A stretch of 64,000 nt of DNA from Nitrospirota bacterium (GTDB lineage Bacteria; Nitrospirota; Nitrospiria; Nitrospirales; Nitrospiraceae), in the NCBI GenBank assembly GCA_030684575.1, contig JAUXVD010000003.1, positions 338,233-402,232 of the forward strand. The letters are read 5' to 3'. Below the pieces are notes generated by a model. It was not told where the DNA came from. It saw only the letters and a program-made list of their open reading frames with translations, and made no database searches. Positions within the stretch are counted from its first letter, which is position 1; each line of letters begins with the position of its first letter. Made by a program: the position numbers and the translations under genes. Shown piece by piece: positions 49,501 to 58,378 of this stretch.

Positions 49501-51600
49501 TTACTGCGCGGCCGTGTGAGTCCCTGCTTTCTGTGCCTCAATGATTTGAACTGCGAGCTCGTGAGGCACTTCGTCGTATCGCGCGAATTCCATCGCATAA
49601 CTGCCCCGTCCCGCTGTGAGTGAGTTCAAGGCTGTGCAGTACGTCAGCAGCTCTGCCATTGGGACAAGAGCCGTGATTTGCTCGATCTGGTCTCGTGCCT
49701 CGACGTGGAGAATGCGCCCTCGACGCGCATTCAAGTCCCCGATCACGCTACCGATGTGATCCGCCGGCGCCTCGACTTCCACTGTCATCATCGGCTCCAA
49801 TAAAACAGGATGAGCCGATTCGACAGCCTTTTTGAGCCCCATCGACGCGGCGATCTTAAACGCCATCTCTGAGGAATCCACGGGATGATACGACCCATCG
49901 TACACGGCCACTCGGCAATCGACGAGAGGAAATCCCGCAAGACTTCCATGGTGCATGGCGTCGACCGCCCCTTTCTCCACAGCCGGAATAAAGTTTCGTG
50001 GGATCGCTCCGCCTATGACCTTGCTCTCAAACTTGAAACCCTCCCCTCGCGCCAGAGGCGAAAGTTCCAGCCAGCAATCTGCATACTGGCCATGTCCTCC
50101 GGTTTGTTTCTTATATTTACCCTGCGCCTGTGACGTCGTGCGAATGGTTTCCCGATAGGGAATTTTCGGCACGTGGAGGGTCACCGCCGCACCGTATTTG
50201 CGGTGCAATTTTTCGAGCGCGAGATCGATGTGTATCTGACCCATCCCGCTCAAGACCATTTCCTTCGTGTCGGCATGTCGCGAAAACTCAAGCGTCGGAT
50301 CTTCTTCGATCAACTTATGCAGCCCGAGACTGACTTTTTCAATGTCGGCGTTCGTCTTCGGCTCGATCGCAAAGGACAGTACAGGTTTTGGAAGCACCGT
50401 CTTCGGATAACAGATGAGCGCATGTTCATCGCAGAGCGTGTCGCCGGTTTGCGTATCCTTGAGTTTCCCAACGGCTACGATCTCCCCTGCTTCGGCCAAA
50501 GGCACGACCGTATGTCTCTTCCCCAGCACCCAGTACAGATGTCCGCTTTTCTCTTTGCTACGCTGAGAACTATTGAAGACGGGCGAGTCTGCATGGAGCA
50601 CCCCCGACAAGACCCGCAGATAGGACAGCCTGCCGACAAACGGATCGATCAATGTCTTGAAAACGATCCCGGAAAATGGGTTCTCGTGAACGGCATGGCG
50701 ACTCACCGTTTCGCCTGTATCTGGATGCAGTCCTTCCAGCGGAGCGTTCGACGCCCGGTCCATTGGCGAAGGCAGAAAATCGACGATCCCATTCAGGAGT
50801 GGAACGATCCCGCTATTCTTGATCGCGGATCCGCTGTAGAGCGGAACAATCGTGCCTGCCTGGACGGCGAGGCGAAGTCCACTCATGAGGTCTTCCTGCG
50901 TCAACTCTTCCTCAGCGAGGTACTGTTCGAGTAAACGATCGTTACGTTCTGCTACTGCCTCCTGAATAGGCTTCCGTGCGTCCTTTACCAAAGCCCTTAC
51001 TTGTTCAGGTATTGCCAGATGCTGAATCGTGGAGCTGTCTATGCTCGAAATGATGATGCGCTGTTGCAGGAGATCCAGCGCCCCCTCTAGCTGGGTACCG
51101 CGCCTATAAGCCAGCGACATCGGTAATGGCAGGATGCCAAGATCGCGCTGACACATTGCGACAATCCCCTCGAGGGAGACATCGTCTTGATCCATTTCGT
51201 TGAGGAATAGAAGGCAGGGTAAGCCGAGGGCTGTAATGCGAGACCAGACTTTAGTGAGGTCGTTCCGGATCCCCGATGAAGCGCCGACTACCAGAATCAC
51301 AGCATCCGCCGCCCGCAAGGCCAGGGCCGTTTCCCCGGGCATGTTCAGCAGGCCGGGAGGATCGATTAGATTGATGGTGGTGTGATTCCAGGAACAACGG
51401 AGAAGACTGGTACTCACGGAACCACGTCGGTGTAATTCTTCCGGCTCGAAGTCCGAGACGGTCGTGCCTTGTACGATAGATCCGAGGTGAGGCACTGCGC
51501 CGGCGGTAAAGAGCATGGCCTCAGCCAGCGAGGTCTTCCCGGCACCGGCACTCGAGATCAGGACGACATTTCTGAGTGACTCCTTGCGTCGTTCGCTCAT
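49501..51600 (-). CDS. Elongation factor G-like GTPase (EF-G-2 type)
   Basis: ATG 51600 follows AAGGAGG by a few bases; an upstream extension to 51648 is rejected. The 699-aa protein has all EF-G domains: P-loop LISSAGAGKTSLAEAML, switch II INLIDPPGLL, domain II, and domains IV-V (KYKKQTGGHGQYADCWLELSP; GSVIGDLNARRGRI). The G4 motif is NEMD instead of NKxD, and the P-loop region departs from classical FusA. These features fit the EF-G paralogue group (EF-G-2), whose function is less clear than that of ribosomal EF-G. It has no ribosomal-protein genes around it. Confidence 0.85.
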   Translation of the reverse strand: MSERRKESLRNVVLISSAGAGKTSLAEAMLFTAGAVPHLGSIVQGTTVSDFEPEELHRRGSVSTSLLRCSWNHTTINLIDPPGLLNMPGETALALRAADAVILVVGASSGIRNDLTKVWSRITALGLPCLLFLNEMDQDDVSLEGIVAMCQRDLGILPLPMSLAYRRGTQLEGALDLLQQRIIISSIDSSTIQHLAIPEQVRALVKDARKPIQEAVAERNDRLLEQYLAEEELTQEDLMSGLRLAVQAGTIVPLYSGSAIKNSGIVPLLNGIVDFLPSPMDRASNAPLEGLHPDTGETVSRHAVHENPFSGIVFKTLIDPFVGRLSYLRVLSGVLHADSPVFNSSQRSKEKSGHLYWVLGKRHTVVPLAEAGEIVAVGKLKDTQTGDTLCDEHALICYPKTVLPKPVLSFAIEPKTNADIEKVSLGLHKLIEEDPTLEFSRHADTKEMVLSGMGQIHIDLALEKLHRKYGAAVTLHVPKIPYRETIRTTSQAQGKYKKQTGGHGQYADCWLELSPLARGEGFKFESKVIGGAIPRNFIPAVEKGAVDAMHHGSLAGFPLVDCRVAVYDGSYHPVDSSEMAFKIAASMGLKKAVESAHPVLLEPMMTVEVEAPADHIGSVIGDLNARRGRILHVEARDQIEQITALVPMAELLTYCTALNSLTAGRGSYAMEFARYDEVPHELAVQIIEAQKAGTHTAAQ

Positions 51601-51686
51601 GGGGCCCTCCTTTGGAATACCGGAAGTCAGTCGTATACTTCCGGACATGCAATGGCTTGCTTACGTCACAATAACTCCCCTTTCGC

Positions 51687-52403
51687 TCATGCGTCGGCAC
51701 AATGGTCTGCCAGCCAACCTTGATCGGCAAAACTGACATAACGCCCATCGCCGACGACGAGATGGTCAAGGACTCGAATGCCGAGCACTTCCCCTGCCGA
51801 TACTAATCGAGCCGTCAGAGCTCGATCTTCCTGACTTGGTGTCGGGTCTCCACTGGGATGGTTATGAAGAAATATGACTGCTGCCGCAGATTCTTTGACC
51901 GCGAGGGTGAAAACTTCTCGTGGATGGACGATGCTGAGGGTCAGGCTACCGGTCGAGACCGTCGCATCACGCAAGATGGCATGTTTGGCATCGAGTAACA
52001 CCACTTTGAAGATTTCGTGACGCAGATCACGCAAGGTGGGATGGTAATGGTTGAAGAGGTCACGACTGGAGGTAATTTTGGTCCCTTTTATCAGGGGGCC
52101 AGCAAGGGCACGTCGCCCCAGCTCAACCGCGGCTTTTAATTGAGCCGCTTTCGCTTCTCCAACACCGGGAATCGCGCAGAGTTCTTCGATCCCACATTGT
52201 GCCAGTCCAGCCATACCACCGAGCCGATCAAGGATTTCCATTCCAACATGTACGGCTGAATACCCCTGACGACCCACTCGAAGAAGAATGGCTAATAGTT
52301 GGGCGTCGGTCAGTATCTGTGGACCTTGAGCTAATAATCGTTCACGGGGTCGTTCTGTTTCGGGCCATTGAGTGATGCCATGCCCTGCTTTCTTGCTGGC
52401 CAT
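51687..52403 (-). CDS. radC: RadC-family JAB/MPN protein (UPF0758)
   Basis: The 238-aa product has the helix-hairpin-helix type N-terminus (GMAGLAQCGIEELCAIPGVGEAKAAQLKAAVELGRR) and the JAMM metal motif VIFLHNHPSGDPTPSQED (H-x-H-x7-D). The start has GGGAGG four bases upstream. Despite the name, the role of RadC in DNA repair is doubtful; the metal-dependent fold suggests a protease or deubiquitinase-like activity. It lies on the same strand upstream of the EF-G-like gene. Confidence 0.9.
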   Translation of the reverse strand: MASKKAGHGITQWPETERPRERLLAQGPQILTDAQLLAILLRVGRQGYSAVHVGMEILDRLGGMAGLAQCGIEELCAIPGVGEAKAAQLKAAVELGRRALAGPLIKGTKITSSRDLFNHYHPTLRDLRHEIFKVVLLDAKHAILRDATVSTGSLTLSIVHPREVFTLAVKESAAAVIFLHNHPSGDPTPSQEDRALTARLVSAGEVLGIRVLDHLVVGDGRYVSFADQGWLADHCADA

Positions 52404-52582
52404 TCATCCTCCCTGGACAAAAAGTGACAGTCCGAACGTTTTTGTACCGGCTATTCCTGCTCAGTGTCCCCTTCGTGACAAATACGTAGCCTCTAACATG
52501 TTGAAATTACGTACAGTGACAAATTGGTGTAGTACTTGCTTTGTCAAGCCTACAGCAGTACACATCACACCGGGAGGATTCG

Positions 52583-52759
52583 ATGGAATGTCCAAAGTGT
52601 AAAGGTCTCATGATGTTGGAGCGGTTCTCTGATTTCTTTTTAATATTTTATGCCTGGAAATGCATCAACTGCGGCGCGATCATCGATCGCACCATTTCAA
52701 ATAATCGGCGGAAGAGCTTGGCCGCTCAGGTCCCGCAATCTACTGTGGAGAGTCGCTAA
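52583..52759 (+). CDS. Small zinc-ribbon protein, paralogue of the gene at 35242-35457
   Basis: ATG 52583 follows GGGAGG at five bases. The 58-residue product MECPKCKGLMMLERFSDFF ... KCINCGAIIDRTISNNRRK has C-x2-C and C-x2-C-G knuckles followed by IDRxIxxNR. The same arrangement is present in the protein encoded at 35242-35457. Such minimal zinc ribbons are often wrongly left out of annotation. The function is unknown. Confidence 0.7.
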   Translation: MECPKCKGLMMLERFSDFFLIFYAWKCINCGAIIDRTISNNRRKSLAAQVPQSTVESR

Positions 52760-52990
52760 GATCAACGAGCTTGGCACGTCGGTGGCTCGACCATCTTGGT
52801 CGCCGCAGCTATTGAGCCGATATCGCCACCATGATGTGCCGTGGCACGAATCCGTGCCGCCACAGTACCGCCGGTCAGTATACCCCTCGGCGTAAAAGTC
52901 GTCAAAATCCTTCCATTTCTCACAGATCGCGCACTAGCCGTTTCGGGCCATATCATACTTGTCAGTATCGCATATTGCTCCCGCAGTACT
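52760..52990. other. Spacer with no recognised gene
   Basis: No start-plus-ribosome-site combination or known motif was found in this 230-bp stretch. Open frames here are short and lack coding character. Confidence 0.5.
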
Positions 52991-52994
52991 CACC

Positions 52995-53023
52995 TTGACC
53001 CCTTCAAAAACGCTATGTTAGAT
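52995..53023 (+). promoter_or_regulatory. Sigma-70-type promoter for rsmD-coaD-aminotransferase
   Basis: TTGACC (52995-53000) and TTAGAT (53018-53023) are separated by 17 bp, 34 bp before the rsmD start at 53058. It is the best -35/-10 pair seen by eye in the window. Confidence 0.55.
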
Positions 53024-53057
53024 TCATCTGCTTCTACAATGACTCTCACCTGAAATT

Positions 53058-53636
53058 ATGCGTATCATTGCCGGAACCCACCGAGGTCGACGCTTGAGTG
53101 GGCCAGCGGGGACAGCACTCCGTCCCACGTCAGATAAGGTTCGCGGGGCTCTCTTTTCTATTTTAGGGGCCCAGGTGCTAGGGTGCCGTTTTCTCGATTT
53201 GTATGCTGGTACGGGAGCCGTCGGTATTGAAGCGCTCAGCCGAGGAGCTGCAGCCGTCACGTTTGTGGAGTCAGATCCTAAGGCTGTGCAACTGCTACGA
53301 AAAAACCTTCAAGCCTGTCAGCTCCTTGACCGAGCCCACGTATGTGTGGAGCGGACTGCGACCTTTCTCGAGCGGAAAGATTGGTGGCAGGGTCCCTATG
53401 ACGTCCTCTTTGCTGATCCACCCTATGCGGCTCATGATGAGTTCGAAGTCCTGACGCATGTCTGGAAACCAGGGCTGTTGTCGGAAGAATCCACGATGAT
53501 GATAGAACACGAGTCGCGTACGCCATTGTCTGCATCGATCGACCATGCGGAGCTTGTGCGGCGGTATGTGTATGGCGACACCGCACTGTATTTGTATGGG
53601 GTATCTCCTTCAGCATCAACTGAGTCATCCGCATGA
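53058..53636 (+). CDS. rsmD: 16S rRNA m2G966 methyltransferase
   Basis: The 192-aa enzyme starts MRIIAGTHRGRRL and has PTSDKVRGALFSIL, the SAM motif FLDLYAGTGAVGIEALSRGA and the N6/N2-type catalytic motif LFADPPY. These are all diagnostic for RsmD, which methylates guanine 966 of 16S rRNA. The stop overlaps the coaD start by four bases, an association (rsmD-coaD) seen in many bacteria. Confidence 0.93.
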   Translation: MRIIAGTHRGRRLSGPAGTALRPTSDKVRGALFSILGAQVLGCRFLDLYAGTGAVGIEALSRGAAAVTFVESDPKAVQLLRKNLQACQLLDRAHVCVERTATFLERKDWWQGPYDVLFADPPYAAHDEFEVLTHVWKPGLLSEESTMMIEHESRTPLSASIDHAELVRRYVYGDTALYLYGVSPSASTESSA

Positions 53637-54121
53637 AAATTGGCATCTATCCAGGAACCTTTGATCCCATTACCCACGGGCATACCGACATCATCACCCG
53701 AAGCCTGAAGGTATTTGATACCGTCGTGGTTGCCGTCGCGCCGAATCCAGCCAAGCACCCACTCTTCACTCTGACCGAACGGCTGGACATGATCCGGATC
53801 GTGACGAGAGATATGAAGCAGGTCGAAGTGACCCATTTCGATGGCCTGCTGGTGGACTATGTTTTGCGCTATGGCGCCCATGCCATTATCCGTGGATTGC
53901 GGGCCATCTCGGACTTCGAACATGAATTTCAGATGGCTCTCATCAATCGAAAAATCGCCAAGCAGGTCGAGACGGTGTTTCTCATGCCCAGCGAAGAATA
54001 TTCGTATTTATCGTCAACCATTATCAAAGACGTGGCGACTCACGGCGGGCCGCTCATGGAGTTTCTGCATCCTGAAGTTGCACGCCAGCTGCAGGAACGA
54101 ATCAGGAGTTTAAAATCATGA
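53633..54121 (+). CDS. coaD: Phosphopantetheine adenylyltransferase
   Basis: This 162-aa nucleotidyltransferase has the N-terminal IYPGTFDPITHGHTDII (T-x-G-H), RGLRAISDFEHEFQMALIN and EYSYLSSTIIKDVATHGG, the standard CoaD motifs. It converts 4'-phosphopantetheine and ATP to dephospho-CoA in coenzyme A synthesis. It overlaps both neighbours by four bases, so rsmD, coaD and the aminotransferase form one operon. Confidence 0.95.
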   Translation: MKIGIYPGTFDPITHGHTDIITRSLKVFDTVVVAVAPNPAKHPLFTLTERLDMIRIVTRDMKQVEVTHFDGLLVDYVLRYGAHAIIRGLRAISDFEHEFQMALINRKIAKQVETVFLMPSEEYSYLSSTIIKDVATHGGPLMEFLHPEVARQLQERIRSLKS

Positions 54122-55311
54122 AGCTTGCTGCACGTGTGGGGCGAATTACCCCCTCTCCCACTTTGGCCCTGGCCGCCACCGCGAAGGCGATGGCCGCCCG
54201 TGGAATCGACATGGCCGACTTTTCATCCGGAGAGCCGGACTTTGACACACCAGAACCGGTAAAAGCTGCGGCTGAAGCCGCAATCCGTGCCGGATTTACC
54301 AAGTACACGCCTTCATCCGGCATTGATGAACTGCGCCAGGCGATTATCGACAAGTTGCAAGCTGAGCAAGGACTCCGGTACGAGAAGTCTCAAATATTGG
54401 TCTCCTGTGGCGCCAAACATTCCCTCTACAACCTGGCCGAAGCCCTTCTGGAAGCAGGCGATGAACTCATCATTCCTGTTCCCTATTGGGTTTCCTATGC
54501 CGACCAAACTCTGCTGAACGATGCCACGCCGGTGTTCTTGCAGACCCGTGAGGAGGATGGCTACGCCATTGACGCGCAGGCATTGGAACGGCTGATCACA
54601 CCAAGGACCAAAGCGATTATCGTCAACAGTCCATGCAATCCAACCGGCGCAACCTATAATCGAGCGACGCTTGAACGGCTTGCCGAGTTGGCCGTACGCC
54701 GTGATCTTCTGCTGATTTCCGACGAGATCTACGAGAAGGTTCTCTACGACGGAGCGACCCATACGAGCATCGCAGCCCTTGGACCGGAAGTCGCCGCCCG
54801 CACCGTTGTGATCAACGGTGTGTCAAAGGCCTATGCCATGACCGGCTGGCGGATTGGCTATGCAGCAGGCCCCAAAGAGCTTCTCAACGCCATGGCGAAC
54901 ATTCAAAGCCAAAGCACGTCCAACCCCTGTTCCATTTCACAGAAAGCCGCCGTCGCGGCCTTACGCGATGGCGAGGCATTCACGAAAAAAATGGTGACGG
55001 AGTTCGATCGGAGACGGCGTATGATCGTCGAGCGCCTCAATGCCATGCCGGGTGTTCGTTGCAGCATGCCCAGCGGAGCATTTTATGCGTTTCCCAATGT
55101 CAGTGGACTGCTCGGAAAGCGGAGTCCAAGTGGAGTACTCTCCACTCCGACCGATCTGGCTAACTATTTGTTGCAGGAGTTTAAGGTCGCCGTGGTTCCC
55201 GGAGAGCCGTTCGGAAGTCCCCAGCATATTCGACTGTCGTATGCGACCAGCATGGAGACGATTCTTAAGGGCATGGATCGTCTCGACGCGGCATTCAAAC
55301 AGCTCACCTAG
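54118..55311 (+). CDS. Class I/II aspartate aminotransferase
   Basis: The 397-aa PLP enzyme shows MADFSSGEPDFDTP, the VNSPCNPTG motif, SDEIYEKVLYDG (cofactor-binding Asp), and the Schiff-base lysine in NGVSKAYAMTGWRIGYAAGP. The RLSYATS segment carries the substrate-carboxylate Arg. The pattern fits the AspB/AAT-I-beta group (aspartate, possibly prephenate). Its location after coaD agrees with aspartate metabolism but does not fix the substrate. Confidence 0.88.
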   Translation: MKLAARVGRITPSPTLALAATAKAMAARGIDMADFSSGEPDFDTPEPVKAAAEAAIRAGFTKYTPSSGIDELRQAIIDKLQAEQGLRYEKSQILVSCGAKHSLYNLAEALLEAGDELIIPVPYWVSYADQTLLNDATPVFLQTREEDGYAIDAQALERLITPRTKAIIVNSPCNPTGATYNRATLERLAELAVRRDLLLISDEIYEKVLYDGATHTSIAALGPEVAARTVVINGVSKAYAMTGWRIGYAAGPKELLNAMANIQSQSTSNPCSISQKAAVAALRDGEAFTKKMVTEFDRRRRMIVERLNAMPGVRCSMPSGAFYAFPNVSGLLGKRSPSGVLSTPTDLANYLLQEFKVAVVPGEPFGSPQHIRLSYATSMETILKGMDRLDAAFKQLT

Positions 55312-55388
55312 CCAGGGAGCGTCCCTCAGCATGAGGGCCCCTCAACGTGATCTCATCAGATTGTTGCTCTAGCAGGAGGAAATGAATC

Positions 55389-55787
55389 GTGCCAATTTAC
55401 GAATATCAATGTGATGGCTGCGCGGATCGGTTTGAAGTAAAGCAAAGCATGAAGGATGACGCTCTAACCACTTGTCAGAAGTGCGGAAAGCATGTGCAGC
55501 GACTGATTTCATCGCCCGCTATCATGTTCAAGGGCAGTGGATGGTACGTAACAGACTACTCCGATAAAATGAAACCATCCTCAGGAAGCGAAGCGCCGGC
55601 ACCCAAGACCGGGGAGAAAAAAGAAGTCGCGGCGAACACATCTGAGCCATCGACGACCGCAAGCCCAGCTCCCGCGACTCCGGCACCTGCCCCAGCGGCC
55701 GCGCCGGCAAGCCCCCCTTCGAGCACGGCAGCAACAACTTCAACGAGCACCACCACGAGCACGCCATCGTCTTCCGCTGCCAAGTAG
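55389..55787 (+). CDS. FmdB-family putative regulatory zinc-ribbon protein with Ala/Pro/Thr-rich tail
   Basis: ATG 55389 follows AGGAGGAA. The first 50 residues are the FmdB ribbon: MPIYEYQCDGCADRFEVKQ and LTTCQKCGKHVQRLIS (two C-x2-C knuckles), then GSGWYVTDY. The last 75 residues are low complexity (Ala, Pro, Thr, Ser). FmdB proteins are widespread small proteins of uncertain function, some tied to transcription control. The Pro/Ala tail is common among Nitrospira and deltaproteobacterial homologues. Confidence 0.85.
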   Translation: MPIYEYQCDGCADRFEVKQSMKDDALTTCQKCGKHVQRLISSPAIMFKGSGWYVTDYSDKMKPSSGSEAPAPKTGEKKEVAANTSEPSTTASPAPATPAPAPAAAPASPPSSTAATTSTSTTTSTPSSSAAK

Positions 55788-55806
55788 GCAGCGGAGACGA
55801 GCGAGG

Positions 55807-56217
55807 CTAGTGTATGGCCTTGGTCGAATGTTTCTTTTTAACCGGTGCCTTCGGTGCAACTTTCGAGGGCGTCTTGGCTGCAGCCGCCTTCGTGGATGCG
55901 GACTTCGATGACTTCGCCAGCCGTTCCTGTGCAGCAGCCAAACTATTCTGAAGGCCGCTGATCATCGAAGACTTATCGCGATTCTGCCGGGAGAGGTCGT
56001 CCACTTGTGTCTGCAAATCGTCTCTCACTTTCGTCATCGAGGCGAGTTGATTTTGCAGCTGGGTCTTTTCCACTGTCGCGCTCTGGAGTTCTGCGCGGAT
56101 TTGCTCTATTTGTGTTTGGAGCGCCGGGGGCCAGTAATCGCACCCGGATAGACCGATTGAAAACAAGGTGATGGTGGCCACCGCCACCACGTTTCGCACC
56201 ATCAATGTGTGACCCAT
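55807..56217 (-). CDS. Coiled-coil lipoprotein with Lys/Ala-rich tail
   Basis: ATG 56217 with AAAGGAG seven bases upstream is preferred to the ATG at 56259. The 136-aa product has a lipoprotein signal (LFSIGLSGCDY, lipobox L-S-G-C), then a heptad-repeat helix of about 75 residues (TQIEQIRAELQSATVEKTQLQNQLA ...). The C-terminus is rich in Lys, Ala and Pro (APVKKKHSTKAIH) and may bind peptidoglycan or anionic polymer. It is the last gene of the purH-purD-sua5 strand and may be co-transcribed. Confidence 0.7.
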   Translation of the reverse strand: MGHTLMVRNVVAVATITLFSIGLSGCDYWPPALQTQIEQIRAELQSATVEKTQLQNQLASMTKVRDDLQTQVDDLSRQNRDKSSMISGLQNSLAAAQERLAKSSKSASTKAAAAKTPSKVAPKAPVKKKHSTKAIH

Positions 56218-56255
56218 CTGCAGGCTCCTTTCAGTGTGAACTGCTACGACGAACT

Positions 56256-56933
56256 TCACCGACTCTCCCCGTCGAGATACAGACCATGAGCCGCTAACTG
56301 GCGCTCGATACTCTCGCGTGCAATGGCTCCCTCACGAACGATGCGAATCGGGCCCTGAACATCGATCACGGTGGATGGTTTCCCGCCAGGGGTCGGTCCC
56401 GCATCGACGATCAGATCGACTGCGTCCCCTAGGCTGCGTTGGACATCTTCTGCCGTGCGTGACGGCAGCAAGCTTTCACGATTGGCACTGGTGCCGGTCA
56501 CAGGCCCGACTCGACGCAAGAGCTCGGCCAATGGTTGCCAGGCACTCTGACGGATGCCGACTGAGCCAGATCCCGCCGTGACCATATCGGAAAGCCCCAC
56601 GGCGGCAGGAAAGACGATCGTGAGAGGCCCGGGCCAGAACGCATTCATCAATACGGTGGCCGCCCTGGGAACGCTTTGCACAAATGGCTCTAACTGAGAT
56701 CGCTCTCCAATCAAGAGCAAAATCGGTTTTCCCTCAGACCGGCCCTTGATCTCCCATAATTTAGCGAGGGCCCGTTCGTTGAAAGGGTCGACTGCAAGTC
56801 CGTAGAAACTTTCCGTCGGCAGGGCAAGCAGTCCACTCTGACCCAGCAAGCAACGCATTCGATCAGCCAGCGCCGGAACGGTGGCGGCTTTGTAATACGC
56901 GATCGCTGGCATGGCAGGAACCATCCGTCCCAT
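56256..56933 (-). CDS. Sua5/YrdC-family L-threonylcarbamoyladenylate synthase
   Basis: The 225-aa protein has GLLALPTESFYGLAVDPFN and KGRSEGKPILLLIG (the KxR...K/S-x-N motif), FWPGPLTIVF, GSVGIRQSAW, VTGTSANRE and PSTVIDV, all features of the YrdC fold. It makes threonylcarbamoyl-AMP for the universal tRNA modification t6A. The ATG directly follows the purD stop (TGAATG), so translation is coupled. Confidence 0.9.
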   Translation of the reverse strand: MGRMVPAMPAIAYYKAATVPALADRMRCLLGQSGLLALPTESFYGLAVDPFNERALAKLWEIKGRSEGKPILLLIGERSQLEPFVQSVPRAATVLMNAFWPGPLTIVFPAAVGLSDMVTAGSGSVGIRQSAWQPLAELLRRVGPVTGTSANRESLLPSRTAEDVQRSLGDAVDLIVDAGPTPGGKPSTVIDVQGPIRIVREGAIARESIERQLAAHGLYLDGESR

Positions 56934-58214
56934 TCAGCGTGACGCACGGCGGGCGAACGCACGATGCGCAATATCCGTCCGATAGTGCGCGCCCTCAAAT
57001 GCAATAGACCTGGTCACCCGATAGGCCTCCGCTTGCGCGTCGGCTAGAGTCTTTCCGCACCCAGTAATGCCCAGCACCCGTCCCCCAGCCGTGACGACAT
57101 CAGCATTCTTTCGTACCGTCCCGGCATGAAACACCATCGCTGTCGCTTCTAATGTGGCAGGCAATCCATGAATTGGTCGACCGGTCTGGTAGGCAGCGGG
57201 ATAGCCTTCAGATGTCATGACGACACAGACGGCCGTCTCGTCATGCCAATGCACTGTGAGCTGATCGAGCCGATGTTCCACCACGGACTCAATCACCTCT
57301 AGCAAATCAGTCTTGAGCAACGGAAGCACGACCTGCGTTTCTGGGTCCCCCATCCTGGCATTAAACTCCAAGACGTATGGAATCCCGTTTACCACCATGA
57401 TCCCGGCATACAACACACCTTGAAATGGACAGCCCATCCGAGACATGGCTTCGATCGCGGGATAGAGCACCTGCTTGGTGACCTGCTCGCGCAGCGCCAT
57501 GGTGCCGAGCGGCGCAGGACAATAGGCGCCCATGCCTCCAGTATTCGGCCCCGTATCGCCATCCCCGACTCGTTTATGGTCTTGCGCCGGCAGCATCGGA
57601 ACCACTGTCCGGCCATCGGTGAACGCCATGATCGTCAGTTCTTCACCGTCAAGAAACTGCTCGATCAACACGCGCTGACCGGCCTGACCGAATACCGCAT
57701 GCTCCAATGAGTCGCGGACTGCCTGCTTGGCCTCCTCACGGGTGGTCGCCACCACTACGCCCTTCCCCTGCGCCAGGCCATCGGCCTTCACGACGACTGG
57801 AAGTTCATGTTGATCGAGATAGGCTAAGGCCGGAGCGACCTGGTCGAAACTTTGCGCCTTGGCCGTGAGGATCTTCGCGCTGGCCATGATTTCTTTGGAA
57901 AAAACTTTACTGGCCTCGATCCTGGCGGCACCCTTCGTCGGTCCGAATATCTTCAACTTGGATTTACGGAATTCATCGACAATGCCTAACGCAAGCGGAG
58001 CTTCCGGCCCCACGACCGTCAGATCGATCTGTTCCGATTGTACGAATGTTTTCAGCCCGGCAATATCGTCGACTTTGATCGGCACACAGGTCGCGAGGGA
58101 TTCGATCCCTGCATTGCCTGGCGCGCAATAGAGCTGAGGCTTGCGGGGGCTTTGGGCGAGCTTCCATACCATGGCATGCTCGCGACCTCCGCTCCCGATG
58201 ACCAGAATCTTCAC
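56934..58214 (-). CDS. purD: Phosphoribosylamine-glycine ligase
   Basis: The 426-aa enzyme starts MKILVIGSGGREHAMVWKL and has VVKADGLAQGKGV, GVLYAGIMVVNGIPYVLEFNARMGDPETQ, and the C-terminal G-C-G segment, the standard PurD layout (ATP-grasp). It makes glycinamide ribonucleotide in step two of de novo purine synthesis. purH lies upstream on the same strand, 164 bp away, with an intergenic repeat between. Confidence 0.96.
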   Translation of the reverse strand: MKILVIGSGGREHAMVWKLAQSPRKPQLYCAPGNAGIESLATCVPIKVDDIAGLKTFVQSEQIDLTVVGPEAPLALGIVDEFRKSKLKIFGPTKGAARIEASKVFSKEIMASAKILTAKAQSFDQVAPALAYLDQHELPVVVKADGLAQGKGVVVATTREEAKQAVRDSLEHAVFGQAGQRVLIEQFLDGEELTIMAFTDGRTVVPMLPAQDHKRVGDGDTGPNTGGMGAYCPAPLGTMALREQVTKQVLYPAIEAMSRMGCPFQGVLYAGIMVVNGIPYVLEFNARMGDPETQVVLPLLKTDLLEVIESVVEHRLDQLTVHWHDETAVCVVMTSEGYPAAYQTGRPIHGLPATLEATAMVFHAGTVRKNADVVTAGGRVLGITGCGKTLADAQAEAYRVTRSIAFEGAHYRTDIAHRAFARRASR

Positions 58215-58219
58215 CCTCG

Positions 58220-58378
58220 ACTCCTCAGCTGTTTCATGGGGCAGTACATGCGAAACGGATGTTCAAACCAGCCGTCCAGCAAGGCCGCAGGCGAAGGTAA
58301 ACCCGGAGGCGTAGCCTCTGGCTACGTTGAGGATTTTGCCAAGCCGAGAACGAAGCTGGAGGCCGGTTTCAACATCCG
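58220..58378. repeat. Intergenic palindromic repeat-like sequence between purH and purD
   Basis: The spacer contains CGTAGCC-TCT-GGCTACG (58310-58326, a 7-bp stem with three-base loop) within GGAGGCGTAGCCTCTGGCTACG. It is followed by GTTGAGGATTTTGCC and a run ending TTTCAACATCC. The arrangement resembles a dispersed intergenic repeat I recall from Nitrospira genomes, but I cannot verify this here. Only one copy was noticed in the window. Confidence 0.35.

Noticed and set aside
55556..55783. Antisense low-complexity frame opposite the FmdB tail
   Set aside because: It mirrors the Ala/Pro/Thr-rich tail codons and has no ribosome site.
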